DNA of 64,000 nt from NCBI GenBank assembly GCA_016801845.1, contig CM028918.1, forward strand, positions 15,359,001-15,423,000. Reading direction: 5' to 3'. This stretch comes from Polydactylus sextarius (taxonomy: Eukaryota > Chordata > Actinopteri > Polynemidae). Shown here in pieces: positions 38,826 to 53,200 of the stretch. The notes under the pieces are model-generated. The model was given only the letters and a program-made list of their open reading frames with translations, searched no databases and was not told the origin of the DNA. The position numbers were made by a program, and so were the translations under genes. The first letter of the stretch is position 1. The number at the start of each line of letters is the position of its first letter.

Positions 38826-41227
38826 CAAAGTCAGAGTAAGAGTGATACACTGCCGGTAAATATGGGTCAGGTGAATTGAGCAGAGGAGGTGACATTCCTC
38901 ACGTAATACATGCATTCCAAGTGCTTTTAAAGTATTTTCTCTGTGGATTTAGCGGTTACTTAACTTTGTTTGATCGGTTTTGTAATTGTTTTCTTTGTTC
39001 TTTAGGGAACAAAGATAAGTCAGTGCAGCTGACCAGATAGAGCACCTCTCTGCGTAAACGTACGCAGCAGTGTGGGATTGTGTTGTACGATGGTGGCTTT
39101 GATATGGCTCATTGGTTAGAAAAAAAACACCTGTATGTTCTGATAGTTTGGGTTTTGTTATTTATTGTTTTTCACGTACACGTCTTCTACCCTGATTCCT
39201 ATAAAAAAAAAAAAAACAGTGGTATTTAAAAAAAAAAAAAAAAAAAAAAAAAATAATTCATAACTGAGACTGGAAACTGTGTATTATAGAGATATCAGCC
39301 TAAACTCTGTGGTCTCCTCAGAGGGAGCTCTCTTCAAATGCAGTATGATTAATTTTGTTTGGATAAATTATTCTTGCAGACAGGATCATTTTTTGTTTTG
39401 GAAAAGTAATATTGGAGCCGGCTCTAAAATTAAGCAAATGTAATCACTCTGTTCTCCTGTAAAATTAAGGTCATAACATTTGTTTTAAAGTTAAATCATG
39501 TTCCCTTCTCTTTTAAATTGAAGAGACATTATCAGACAATTAACAGTCACACAGGATTTAATTGTTTTTTTTTTTTTCAAAGCTATTTATTCGTGAAAGT
39601 ATTTCGACTTTAGTGAGGCAAATAGTTCGATGCGCTGCCAGTAGCAGTTTATCAACTAACAGAATTAGTTTATTGATTGAATTATGAGTAGATTGACCCT
39701 GAACGTGACCTCTTGTTGAGACCACAGACGAAAGCAGAAATCTCCTCCTCGGCTCGATGTGACTTCACAGAAGCACGTGATCGAATGTTGGCTTCAAAAA
39801 CGCACACGGCTGAAAATCAAGTCGCACACTGACAATAATAATTGCGCACAAAGGGCATGGAAAATTTTTCACTCGTCCATATGTTTTCGTGGAGCACACA
39901 CATGTACGTGATCCAAGAGTCAGTGGGTGCACTGTAGCCCTGTTTGACAGGAGCTGTATACATTTTCTGGTCATGTCCTATATTCCAGAGGGTGGGCCTT
40001 AGCAACAGTGACTGAGCAGCTTCTCATGGGCTGTACCAAGTCTGCGAGGCAGAGAGGGGAGGGTCGCGCTGCATGCAGGAGCAGTGTGGTGCTCTCATGT
40101 AGAAAATAATTGACGCTACAAACATAATAACAAGGACACTAGCATCAAGACCTTTGCCTTTGTATGACAATAATAACCTATGTAACCCAGATTATGAACA
40201 GAATTCTCGGTTATCACGTTATACATTACATAATGAGCACTCAACACTACTTCATTTCTTGAAAATGGAAATGGACTTTTAAAGAGAAGGAAAAAAGTTT
40301 GAAGTTTAGAAAGATGGAAAAAAAAAGATAAATTCACTGGAGAAATCAAAGAAGTGAAGTCATGGGAACTATCTACAAAACAACAGCTCTTAATCAGCAC
40401 TGATAGATGTTGAAGATGGACGACATGATATTCTGAAGATCAGGAATCAGCAGTTAGATTCAACTGGAGCTGTAGATAATTACTGTTTTTATTGTTGATT
40501 AAACTGCACATTTATTATATCAGTGATCTTAATGATAACTCGGTGAACAAAAAAAACAAAAATGACTCAACTAGTGATGTAACAGATTTGTTATCCGCAC
40601 ACAGACGTGGCTGTGATTCATTTATGCTTGAATGAAAGTACAAAAGTACCCGTGACACAGATTCATCCCCCTCACGTAGGCCACGTCATCTTACTCACCT
40701 TGCGTTAGTCACCTCGCAAGTTTGTCTGATGTCTTTGTTCAAATGGCCCCAATCTCTTCACAATCAGCGAGTATTAGATTTTGCAAGGTCACATATAGTG
40801 GTATTTTTCGAAAGGTTTGTTGTTTGTATTATTATTTTACAGTGGATTTGTGCAAAACCAAACGAAGAATGTGGTGTAAACTAAACAGAACTTCCAGATA
40901 TCTGACACACGCCGTTCGCCCACGACTGCTGTAGATTCTCAGAGGAGCCTAAATAATAAAATGTGGGATCTGGTGAAAGGCTGTATATACAGTGGGAATA
41001 TTAATGTATGTGGATAATGAATGTGTTTTTGTGTCAGTGTCGCTGACACTCAGATTTACTTTCTCCATCCTCTCCATCTCTCATCTCTCGTTTACACTTC
41101 CCCTCTCTCCACCTTCTCTCCTGCTCTTCTACATTTAACACTCCCCTCACTCTACCTGGTGGTCTCTTCCTCTCCCCCTCCAACCCCCGGCAAAGCCCAT
41201 ACATTGCTGCTATGGAGCATGTGTTTT

Positions 41228-41388
<161 letters not shown>

Positions 41389-41724
41389 GCACAAGTGTGT
41401 GTGAAGTGATCAGTATAGCTTTGCGAAATGAGAAACCAAAGCAGGAGATGGCTTTGAGAGGAAAAAAGCCAAACCTAAAGATACTGAGACGGCAGGCGGT
41501 TGTAATGGAGAGTCTGTGGAGGCAGTGAACTCTATTTCTCAGAAGGTTTTTTTTCTGCTGCGCTGTCGCTGCCGTCGTCCTCATCGCTGCTGCCGCCTAT
41601 GCTGCTGTTGTTGCCGCCACTGATGCTGCCTCTCCGCGCTGCTGCTGCTGCTTTTTCTTCCTCCTCTCTGGCGACTGAAGGCTTGATCCTCTTCCATACG
41701 TCACACACAGAAGGGAGGGGGGTG

Positions 41725-41760
41725 AGGTCAGAAGGTGCAGGAGGAGGCTGACCTGGGTCA
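41725..41760 (+). promoter_or_regulatory. Cluster of nuclear-receptor half-sites
   Basis: AGGTCA at 41725-41730, TGACCT at 41749-41754 and GGGTCA at 41755-41760. The last two form an everted repeat without spacer. A CRE-like ACGTCACA lies about 25 bases upstream. Confidence 0.35.
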
Positions 41761-44700
41761 CAGGTGTGTGTTGATCGGACCGGTAGTCTTCTTTTTCTTC
41801 TTCTTCCTTTTTTTTACTGCAAAGCTGGTATGGGTGAAAATGTGACCGAGGCTCTGTTTTCACTGCAGAGCTCTGATTCTGCTTGTTTCTGTCACATGTA
41901 AAATAGCCCTCATGTTATAACAGGAACAAAGGGTGGAAGCTTTCATTTGTTAAATAGCGCTGTGAGCTACGTGCATACCTTTTTCAAGGGTCATGCAAAA
42001 GGATCAGTTAAGGCCAATTTAACAGCAGAGATTGTGTATTAAGCTTAATGTTTTACTACACTACGTGGCTGTGAGTACTGATGCATGCTCTGCTGTCGAA
42101 ATCTGAGAAAAAGTTGTGTTAATTTATCTGTATTAACTTTATATGTGTGTTGACTGAACAGAGCAGTGTTAAAATTGAATGGTTTAACATTTGAATGTCC
42201 ATTATAACTTGTAGATTTTTTTTTTAATCACTAATTTAAGCTCTTGAGTTGTAGCAGCAGTAGCAGCACTGTTAGTTGTGGTTGTAGTAGTTGTAGTAGT
42301 AGAGAAATCACTGTAAACATGCCACAGCCAGTATTTTATCAACATTTGGCTGCCGGGACTCCAGCCCAGTGTTTGTTTGTGTTCGAGCAGCTGAGTAATT
42401 GTTTACACGCACGTGAACATTCACACTTTTACTCAGTGTAAATTGTTTAATAAATAGATATTAATATTTTTAAAAGTCCATTTAACAGTTATTGTGGAGC
42501 AGGTGGAGGCGTCCCCTAACGCACGATTGCTAATCATAGCAGAGGGAGCAGCTCCGTGTAAACACTCGCGACTCGACATAAAGGAAGAAAAACTGCTGCA
42601 GAGCTGATTCAGTTTACTTCACCACGATGAGGCGGCGTCAGGTTTAAACTGTTTATTACTGGTTCCAACAGGTCGAGATTACTGGTGTTATGTACACACT
42701 GTGTTCTGTGTTGACCAGGAAATGCATCTAAAGGTGACGGATGTTTAACTTAAACTAAACTTTTCTTTTCCCCTTAATCTTAAAACCTCTGCAAAGTTTT
42801 GTTGTTGTAATTTTCTGATGAGATTTCACAATAAAGGCCTCCGTGGTCGGCAGAGAGTCTCACTTCACTTCATGTGAAGCACATTTAGGAAGTCTTGAGA
42901 CGGTCGCGATAGCATCAACAGTGGCAACATCAACGCTAACTTACCTCAGCTAATTAATGGAGCAGAACAGAAAACAATAAAGCTTTCACTGTGACAGTGC
43001 ATGTTGTTAGAGACAGTAATAAATACAGTGAGCCAAATTACTGCTTTGAGTGAAAGAATTGAAGCTAAAAGCATAAACATATTCTCTTCTACTTCTCAAT
43101 GGTTCACTTCTTATTTTCTTGTTTTGGTTTATAGCTGCTCTGTCACAGTAGACAGAAAAGTTAGGTCAGTAATTCAGTAATTTCATTCCCTTAAACCCTA
43201 TACAATAAAACTGTACAGTGTATAGTGGATTTACAGTGTAATGTGTTTTTTGAAACCGTGTTGTGCACCAGGAAAATTACATAAACGTATAAAATGAAAA
43301 CTTCTATCAGCGAAACTACAGTCAAACCTTTTTTGCTTTACCTGCAATAAATAACAGTCTCCATTCACGGTTATGGAGACTGATTGAAGGTGACGAGCAA
43401 AACACGATCCAGCAGAAGTTAAAACAATACTAATACGGTGGAGGTGAAACGCTGTTTCATTCTTATTCAGAACGTTAATTCCGTCGTAAATGATTTAAGG
43501 AACGAGGAGCTGCACCTACAGATACAGGCACGTGTTTTTCTTTTCTTTTTTTTTTTTTAAGTGACTGACTGAATGAAATCTCAGGAGAGAAGGTGGGAAT
43601 TTGCAGACAAAAGCAACAGTACAAGTGAACCTGAATAATACACTGGACGGACGCTGTAGAAATATAGTAGTAGTTGAAAAAATGTCTTTATAGATATTGG
43701 GCTGTGAGGAAGTTTAACAGGGAGTTTTCACTCTTTGCTGACAACTTACAGACAACCAGTAAGTAAAATAATCATTTGCCGCAATAAAATACAATCTGAA
43801 GAGCTAACTCTCTAACTTTCACCTGTGTTCATTCGATTAAAAGGGAACCTGCTCCCTGTATCCATCTATGTCTATGTAGCAGCTTGTAGATACAGTTCAT
43901 CAAGTTCATCCCATCATATATGCTCTTGACATTACCTTTTTATAGTCTGCCATTGTTGTGATGGGGAGGAAAAGCTCGCTACCAAGTATAATAAGGTTGC
44001 CTTAATCATAAATACCTACCACCTGCTCACAACACATAATCACAATAGCAGGGAAACAGGAAAGCTCAGAAACCCGACGATGGCTGTTGACGGCTTGTTG
44101 TGTTCAGCCAACGAGCTTATCCACCATAAACATCGGGTTTCCCTCATCACTTCGCTCTGAAGGAAAATTAATTGTTGGACGTGTTTTCAGGGAAGCTGTG
44201 TGTGCAGGAGTGCAGAACTTCAAAAAATGAAATAATACACAATAATACACATCAAAGGCAACTACTACAGGACCTTGTGTTCTCCTGTAGGCAATAAACG
44301 TATTGCCAGAAATATACAAACCAAATTTTGGATCAGGGTCGGGATGGAAGGAATGCTACCGCTTCATATTAGTGTAGATTAGTTGATTAGTCAGTTATTC
44401 AGTTGATAAAATGGATCAGTCAAGCTACTGGTGTTATTTTCCAGCAAAAATGACTTTTATAAACTTTCCCATTTTTAAAATGTTCATATTCACTTGTGTC
44501 TGTTTCGTCTAAGATATTAAACTTAATAACTTTGTTATTTGTTGGATAAACAGCACTTTTTTATTTTTACACATTATCGTATTATTATTTGAATGCCAAC
44601 TTGGGCTTTGTGAAATTGTTAAAGATGATTAAAATAAAAATAAAGATAAAAGATAAAAATGTTTCAAACAATAGATACATTTTACAAAACCCAAATAGTT

Positions 44701-44983
44701 TGTTGTTAAAAGAAATGAAGTTAATGATTATCTTTAATCTAAACTCATGAATTGGGACTTTTCCATGTTTTCACCTCTCTTTATATATATTTCCCCTCAA
44801 CCCAATCACTCAGAAACTACGCTAATTTTCGCTAATTCAGGGGATTCGAAGTGATATGTGGTGAAATGTAAACAAAGCCAGTCAGGAAGGATTAGTGTAG
44901 TGTGAGCAGCGTGGCCAACAGCGGCACCCGCCACTGTGACAATGGTGGCTTGTTTTTTTTGTGGCATTTTATGCACGTCTTCA

Positions 44984-44988
<5 letters not shown>

Positions 44989-45052
<64 letters not shown>
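44989..45052. repeat. TG microsatellite, 32 units
   Basis: Pure TG repeat in the large ncoa1 5' intron. Confidence 0.98.
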
Positions 45053-45053
<1 letters not shown>

Positions 45054-45639
45054 CCATACTTATATGCTACAACATCATCAGTCATCATTTTGTCTTACGT
45101 GCACATTTACCTCCTGGTCAGGATGTGTAACCATCAATTTTATTAATGCCTTTTGATTTTTTTTGTCCCCCACATTGATGCGTTTGTATTAGTTTTATAC
45201 CCAGTAAGTTTCTAATAAACATTGCTAGAAATACATATGCTTTGCATTAATGTTTTTTCCTGTAATACTGGTTCATACTTGAATTAGCCTTGAGCATTTC
45301 CTCAATAAAATGTCTCAAAATACATTCAATTTATCTATACATTACTGCCACTTATTCATATTAAGTTGTATTTAATGAATAATTAATAATATTTTGATTT
45401 ATTGTTACATACAGCTTTCATGTTTAGCTTTACTCTATTTAACTTTGAGACAGTTATTAAAGTTGATCAAACATGAATGAAACACAGAGTTGTTTTGCTG
45501 CTCCATGTGTTTACTTTGTTTTTTCCAATTTCATTAAAAAGCTTTTTTGTAAGTGAAATATTTAGCTTGATGGATCATGCAGGAGCTCTGTTAACCGTCC
45601 CCTCCGCACACCACGCTTCATCAAGTTGCAGCGTTTTCT

Positions 45640-45653
45640 GTTGCTATGGTTAC
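45640..45653 (+). promoter_or_regulatory. RFX X-box-like motif
   Basis: GTTGCTATGGTTAC fits the RFX X-box (GTNRCC-n-RGYAAC) with both half-sites recognisable. The surrounding 45590-45680 is GC-richer than its flanks. Confidence 0.35.
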
Positions 45654-47158
45654 ACCCGCCCTCACCCCTTCCCCGAAGCTGCAGGAGTGAATGAACAAGA
45701 AATGCAGATCGTAGACTTTGCAGATAAAGAACAGGCATGAGTCCACGAGGGGAGACAGGAGAGGAACGTCAGCGACGCACAAGACAAAATATTAGGGAGG
45801 ATTAGGATAGGGATTTTCACTATAAAGCTCCAAAAACAACAACACCACAAACTGAATCAGCACCAGATGTAGTGTTTGTTGCTGCGCCGCTGTAATGTAA
45901 TTTAACTGTACAGGAATTCACTGTCTGGATACTTTGTTCATCACTTATAGCCAAGTTCTCGTCCAACCACCAAACAAAATATAAATATCATGTACATACA
46001 ATAACACGTTTAGATTAACATGTCTACACTCATTCAACAAAAATGTTTCTGCTGTTGATTGAAGTACGCTGCTTCACTGGATGCATACAGATGAATTTTC
46101 ATGTGTGTTGAATTTTTCATTTGGTAGCCGTTTATGGAAACTCTCAAAACCAGACAGATGGCAAAAACTTGAGGAGTAAAAAGGAGAAATAAACTAGTGA
46201 GCTCAGCATAGAGAAGACAACTGAAACGGTCGATCACAGAAGTGTTTCCTTAGTGAATAACACCCAACCTGGTCAGGAATGAAGCAGCTTTCAACAAGGT
46301 CGTTGTGTGATTTTCTAAGTCTGCGATCAGGAGACACCTTCATGAATGTAAATACAGAGGATTTACCACAAGGTGCAAACTGTTGGTAACACTCACCAAA
46401 TAAAAGTCCAGATTAGACACCGTCTGAGAAAAAAACATGTGGAACAAGATTCTTATGATGGATGAAATGGAGATTAACCTGTAGCAGGGTGAAGAGCATG
46501 GAGAAGGGAGGGAACGAATCGTGATATGAAACCACCACATCATCTGTCAAACGTGTTGGACGTAGTGTTATTGCATGGGCAAATATGGCTGCCAGGGGGA
46601 CCGGGCTACTGGTGTTTATTGATGATGTGACTGCTGATAGAAGTAGCTGGGTGAATTTTGAGGCGTTTTATGATTTTTTTTTTTTTTTTTTTCTGTACGA
46701 TCTGTTCAAATTCAACAGGACGACGCTTCCTTCATAATACAGACTGATAATGACCCAAAACAAACTGTAAAAAAAAAAAAACAACACGAGCTTCTCAGGG
46801 AAAAGACACAGAATATTGTTCAAGTCAGAGATTGAAGTCTGTGTAAACAGTTCATCTTGTGAACCTTACTACTAGCACGATGCCATGGTAAAATGGAAAT
46901 ATAATTAGTGTATGGCAGTAACAGCTGTTATGTAACAGGTCACAGTTTGTCCAAACCAATTTCACTGTATTAATGTATTGTAGAAACTTAAAAAATAATC
47001 TCAGATTTTCTTGAAAAAAGAGATTCAGGGTCTTAATGTCAACATTTTCGCTGGTATGTTTGACAGGTCATAGTGACTTTTGAATGCCATTTACTGCGAT
47101 GTTACTAACGTTTGTCTGTACCCTGTGTTCCTCCTCCATAGGTCAGTTGAAGCTGAAA

Positions 47159-47247
47159 ATGAGTGCAGTAGGGGAAAGCCCCTTGGACCCTGCCACGCCA
47201 GAGTCACGCAAGAGGAAGGGCTCACCATGCGACACATCAGGGCAAAG
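47159..47247 (+). CDS. ncoa1: ncoa1 coding exon 1 (start codon)
   Basis: The exon begins at 47142 after CTCCTCCATAG. ATG 47159 has A at -3 (GAAAATGA). It encodes residues 1-29 including SRKRKGSPCDTSG, matching the family N-terminus. Donor GTAAAG begins at 47248. Two bases of a codon carry over. Confidence 0.93.
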
Positions 47248-50200
47248 GTAAAGATTCAGACATTGTTTTTTTTCTCTTTGGACACTACGTCACCGAGCTG
47301 CACAAGAGGAACATATCTTGATATCAGTGGCTCATATAGTTGGAGGACTACTTGTACCAACTGGCCACAGACCCAACAGCCCTATGTTTGAAAAGACGCT
47401 GCACATTTTTTGTTGTGAAGTCAAATGTTTACAAATTAATTCTAAACACCCACAATTTGAGAAAGAACCACATTAGTAACCTCATTAATACTGGAAAATA
47501 AAGCAGCTTGAGTCCCACTCAGTTGGTGATTTTTCTTTAAAGACATGTGATTTGTGCATGACAAAGACTATCAGATTGTTTTTACAAAGCAGATAATACA
47601 GCGTGATGGCTGTCAGTGATGTGTGCTGACACATCGCTGAATAAAAACTCTACCATCAATGATGTAAACATTCAAATATTTGCCTCAGCTGATTATAGGT
47701 GACAGAGTTATGTCTCTAAATATGCCTGTGTCACTGGGGATGAGGCCTGACAGTGGTTCCATTTTGGATCTGTTTTCAATTTTGGTACCCGGATTTGTCG
47801 AGCTGTGCGGTCAACGAATCCCATGTTGAATCACAACAATGGGGGAATGACGGGTCCATTTTTTGATAAGTGGAGAAGAACATAAAAATAAAAACAACAG
47901 ATGTTTTTAATCTCCACCAAGAAGCTATTTAAAAAATAAAAGGGTTTAAAAAAAGGATTTGGATGTGACAAAATGCCACCGAACCCGTCTAAACTTGTCA
48001 CAGCTCTCCTCACTGACGGAGATGTTGATGCTGACCCCTCGCGATCACACACGTAACCTCTCGATGGAGCGGAGACGAGCTGCTTCATGAGTGACAACGC
48101 GGTTTTGTTGGAAACCTGCGGCTCACGGAGACATATCAGTCACTTGTACTTTGAGCAGAGTGGAAACTCTGAGAGGTTTTGTGTGTGTGTGTGTGTTGTG
48201 TGAGTGTGTGTGAGTGTGACACCGTTTATATCTTGAGGATGATTCAGTGAAAGGAAGAAGAAGAAGGTTATTACAGGGTGTTTACTCTGATTGTAGGGTT
48301 GAGATTAGATACAACCTCAGGTGGAGTTCAGGTTTTACATCAGGCATGTGGTGACTAAAGAATGAATATACTCAGTGTAATGTGTGTGAGTGTGTGTGAG
48401 TGTGTGTGTGTCTATAAGGCCCAATAGCTGATGTAAGCTGATGTAACAGCCCAGCTAGCATTTCTACAGCAACTACAAGCAGCCACTGACCTGCGCATTC
48501 ACACAGGCAGCGTCCTCCCCCTCCTCACCCCTCCTTCCCTCGCTCGGTCACCACGCCTGTGTGTTCTGGCTGGCCAATGCACTGACCTACTTTTGCTGTT
48601 GTCGTCTCTCTCTCTCTCTCACATACACACACACGCACACATTCACATACTCGCATACACACACACATGTCTTTTTTCATGTTTACCACATACCTTGCTG
48701 CAACTCGTCGGTCTGAAAGTATATTATTGCAACTGGAGAATAAGGATAAACATGAGGCTGCGCAAAAAGACTGGTCATATTCGTAGTCGGAGGGGGAGGC
48801 GGCTGCAGTTAAAGGCCGATTTAAGTTATTTTGTAGCAGCGGTCGACTCACCGATGTACAGTATTTATACAACATTTATTATGTTTACATATTACATAAC
48901 AAAATAAGGGCACAATCAGTGCCGCGAGGTGAAAACCACTGCAATAATATAGTATGTTGTCATGTTACTTATATGTTTCATAACTGTGAAAGCAATAATT
49001 TAAACCACCTGTTGTTTGGAGAAGAAGCACATTTCCTTTTATAAAACCATCACAGTTGTTCCACTGACTTTAAACTTTAGATTTAAAGAATTCTAATTAA
49101 AATGTTTCTGTTTATAGGTTTATTTGTTAATTAACCTTTTCTAAAAAATCTTTAATATCAGAATCAAACACAACTAATCAAAATTACTTTGCCATAAGTG
49201 ACATAACAGTCTGAAGCGATAACAATAAAACAATAAAAACAATGAGTTAGATGCCAAAAGTTGTTATTAATGAATTTGAACCATTACAGATATGTTCTGT
49301 TTGTGTTCCTGTCATCCAACAGTGAACCACTTAAAGTTCTCTGCACTCCCTCTCCTCCTTCGCCTCTATCTTTCTATCTCACTTTCTTCCTCTGTGCAAT
49401 TTCCCCCGGTGGCCCCCCGTCTTTCTCTCAGCAGGATCTTGTACGACAAGGTGAATTATTAAGGTTATTCTTGTCTGAGCACATCCTCCTTGACTCTCAC
49501 CAGCTTCCCATTTCTACCTGTTTTCTTCTCCTCTGTTTCCGTCACTCACAGCCGTCACTTTGATGAGTTCATTATCCGGCAATTACAACGCCTTTTTGCC
49601 TACGTCGACGATTTCATTCGGCCGCATCGGGATTATCTCACCTCAGATTCACTATAATGATCATTTAAAAACATTTAATGAAATATATATGTATTCTTTT
49701 ATTTACAGATTGCAAAATAAATAATTTATTTCTAAGCTGTTACAGACAAGTAATAATAATAATTCACAAGGTGTAGGTCTGAAGTCAATTTCTAATCAAA
49801 ATGCCAAATATTTGTTCTGTTGCTTTCTCTGTTTTGTACATTTTTTGTATATTAAGTAGCTTGTGGTTTGGTTGTATTGACGTTATAGTTAATTGACTAA
49901 TTGTTCAAATCAAAAAGGAGATTGACAGTGAAATTACTTGTTTCACTCAGTTTCAGCCCAAAACATTTTAAATTACGAGTAACTTCCCTCAGTGTTTGAC
50001 AAAAGCCCCAAATGATCTTTCTGAGTGATAGTAATGTTTGAAACTCAACTCAAGTTTTGTCCTCACACACACACGCGTGTGTTTGTGTGTTTCCTGCAGC
50101 CTGGAGAAGCGGAGACGGGAGCTGGAGTGCCGCTACATCGAGGAGCTGGCTGAGCTCCTGTCGTCCAACATGGGTGACATCGCCAGTCTCAGCGTCAAGC

Positions 50201-53200
50201 CCGACAAGTGCCACATCCTCAAGAGCACTGTGGACCAAATCCAGCAGATCAAACGGCGCGAGCAGGGTGAGGGAACACACACATATATACACTCACCAGG
50301 CTAAACAATGAGAAATTAAAACATGTGCAGCATTATTAAAGAACTAAATGAACCCTAAATAAAAACATTTTTTTTTTTGCCTTTATGAATCTTCCCCACA
50401 GTCTTATAAACCTTTCCCATGCTTCTTATTTATTTTTTTTAGGCTAGAAATGGCTTATTTTACTGCAAAAATAATTTAGATCTAAAAACGAAATATACCC
50501 GTAGGCCACAGAATGCTGGGATATAATGAAGAAATAGATTTAAATACACTAGCTACAAAAAACGCAATGTATCGAAGCATGATATGGTGAGGGATCACTA
50601 TGTTGTTTTTTTCTTTTACAACAGGTTTCCTCGTATTCTGAAACCAACAAAATTCAACTACATGAATTAGTAAAACTTAGTGTATCTCCCTGTTCTGTGA
50701 CCTCTGTCAAATATTTATTATCCATGTTATTTCTCATCCCGAACAGGATCCTATGGTTAGTTTTATCTGTAGACTTTTAACATGAATAATTCATAAGTAA
50801 TTCTCAGTGGATATTTAGTATATTTGGTAGTAGGATGGACTCAATAACCTAACATAATAACATAAACCTTGCTTGTAGTTTTCGCATTGATAGTTTTTGG
50901 TTCAGTTCTCATAAAAACAAGGTGTATGTAGAGATGTGTTTTCGGTAGTAAAAGTTGTGTATGTGTTTCAATGCGTCTGATTTGTGTTTGTTTTGTTTCG
51001 GACAGAGAAAGCAGCTCTTCTGTCTCCAGATGATGAGGTGCAGAAGAGCGACATCTCCTCCAGTAGCCAGGGGCTGGTGGAGAAAGAGGCGCTGGGGCCT
51101 ATGCTGCTAGAGGTGAACATTTCTCTCACAATCACACACAGACGAATATTTCCCACCAAAACCACCACTACTGAGATTTTTACAAACTCGGTCTCATTTA
51201 CTTTCACTCTTCCTTCCTCCATTCTCGCTCCTCAGGCCCTTGATGGGTTTTTCTTCGTCGTCAACCGCGAAGGCCGCATCGTCTTTGTTTCTGAGAACGT
51301 GACGAGTTACCTTGGATACACCCAGGAGGAGCTGATGACCTCAAGCGTCTACAGCATCCTCCATGTGGGAGACCACAATGAATTTGTACGCAATCTGCTG
51401 CCCAAAAGCCTCGGTGAGTGAGCAAGGACAGTGGCTTTTAGCTGAGAGAAACGTGTGTATGCAAACTGCTGTGTAATACTACACATCCCTAGCTGCAGAT
51501 GCCAATAGCTATTATTTTTTAAAAGATATTTGGTAATTACATTTTCAGTGTCCTCAAATTTGACAGTTTCCATGCCAATGAAACCTATTAAGGAGGCAAT
51601 AAAACTCCGGAGAAGGGCTTTGGCAGCAAAATCAGTATACAGTCCTTAATACAGATAATTAACTTGGTTTATTGATGGAAAATACTGTAGCCAAAGCAAG
51701 CTCCAAGAGCTACGCAGAAAGGTAGGAGGATGAACTATGGAAATTTTTAATTAACGCAGGTTTAAGTGAACTGCACAAAGCTGAGAAATGTGTGAGAGGA
51801 GAGAAAACAGTAGAGAAGAGTGCAGAGGTGGCGTGTGTGTGTGGGTGAATTTGAGGAGTGAGAAAAGACTGAAACAATCACTTTTCTCCGCCGCAATAAT
51901 TTTGTTTTAATTTTTTAGCTACAACCTTGAGGAGAGATTATAAAGAACGTGGCGAAGGCCCGAGAGTGGGGTCGCGTAAGGACAAAAGATAACAGAGTGC
52001 AGTAGGCGACAAGGTTGAACTGTTGTAATTTCTGTTGATCTTGTAATCCTTTTTAATTCTGTGCCAGCCACTACAGCTCTCCTTTCTCCAAACTTTACTC
52101 TCATGCAGAAACTTGAAAACAAATGGGATTTTTTTTTTTTTTGGCCACTCGAGCGAACTTGTCAACACGCAGATTATTGTTCTGTGCATCTTATTGTAAC
52201 TGTTCGTATAAGGTGCTTACTAAAGATTTGCGCTTGTGTTTGTGCTTATTAGCTAAAAATCTACACCAGGAGAAGCTGGAAATGCTGAAAATTGCATGTT
52301 TGATCTTGCGTCATGCTGCGTGCGGTTTAGAGAGAAATGAAATTCATAACAAATCGCTGCCTCTGATTTATCGCCGCTGTTCTCTGCTGCAGAGGTCAGC
52401 ACAGGAAACCGCGTCTGAAATTTAATATTTGGGCGAAAAAAAGCAGGTGTATAAGCAACAGCAGAGTTTTATCAGGTGCAGCGAAGAGAGAATAAAGCTT
52501 GGTTTAAAATTAGCGATGGGAATTGATAAGATGTTGTTGATACCAAGGCCAGTATCAGTACCATTAGTTTTTATCAATTTCCCTTAACGATTCCTGATCA
52601 GTTTTTTTTTTTAACTGGACTTATTCTTCTTATCTTACTTGTTGTTTTTGTTTGTTTGTTTGTTCCCCCCTCCGTCCGTCCAGTAAACGGTGTGCCGTGG
52701 CCGCAGGAGACCGGCCGGAGGAACAGCCACACCTTTAACTGTCGCATGCTGAAGAGGCCGCCGGACGAAGTGGACTCTGAAAATCTGGAGGCGCGGCAGC
52801 AGTACGAGATCATGCAGTGTTTCACCGTCTCACAGCCACGGGCCATGCAGGAAGAGGGAGATGGTACGTGCCAACACAATGAAAGAACACACACACAGTC
52901 TGTGGGTGTTTTTTTTTTTTTTTCCTTTTCCTCTTTTTTTCTTTTTTCTCTCCACAACCAAGAGTCAATAGATGGTCTCTTCAGTAAACATATTTACTCT
53001 GAATGGAAGCAAAAGAAAAGCAGATTATAAGATAATTATAACAGTGTCTTACATTTCTCCGAAGCTCTTTCTTGCCATTGTTTTTGAAAAATTGCATATG
53101 AGATTTATTTACAGAATGTTTGTGTTTGTGTGTTTTTTTTATTATTATTATTATGATGATGACTCACTGATGTGGCAAGAGTTGATTTCCGTGGATCGTG

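Noticed and set aside
51984..52425. Frames inside ncoa1 intron 4 that look moderately coding
   Set aside because: Exon 4 joins exon 5 perfectly as SLVNGVPWPQ, so no exon is needed here, and the frames match nothing known.
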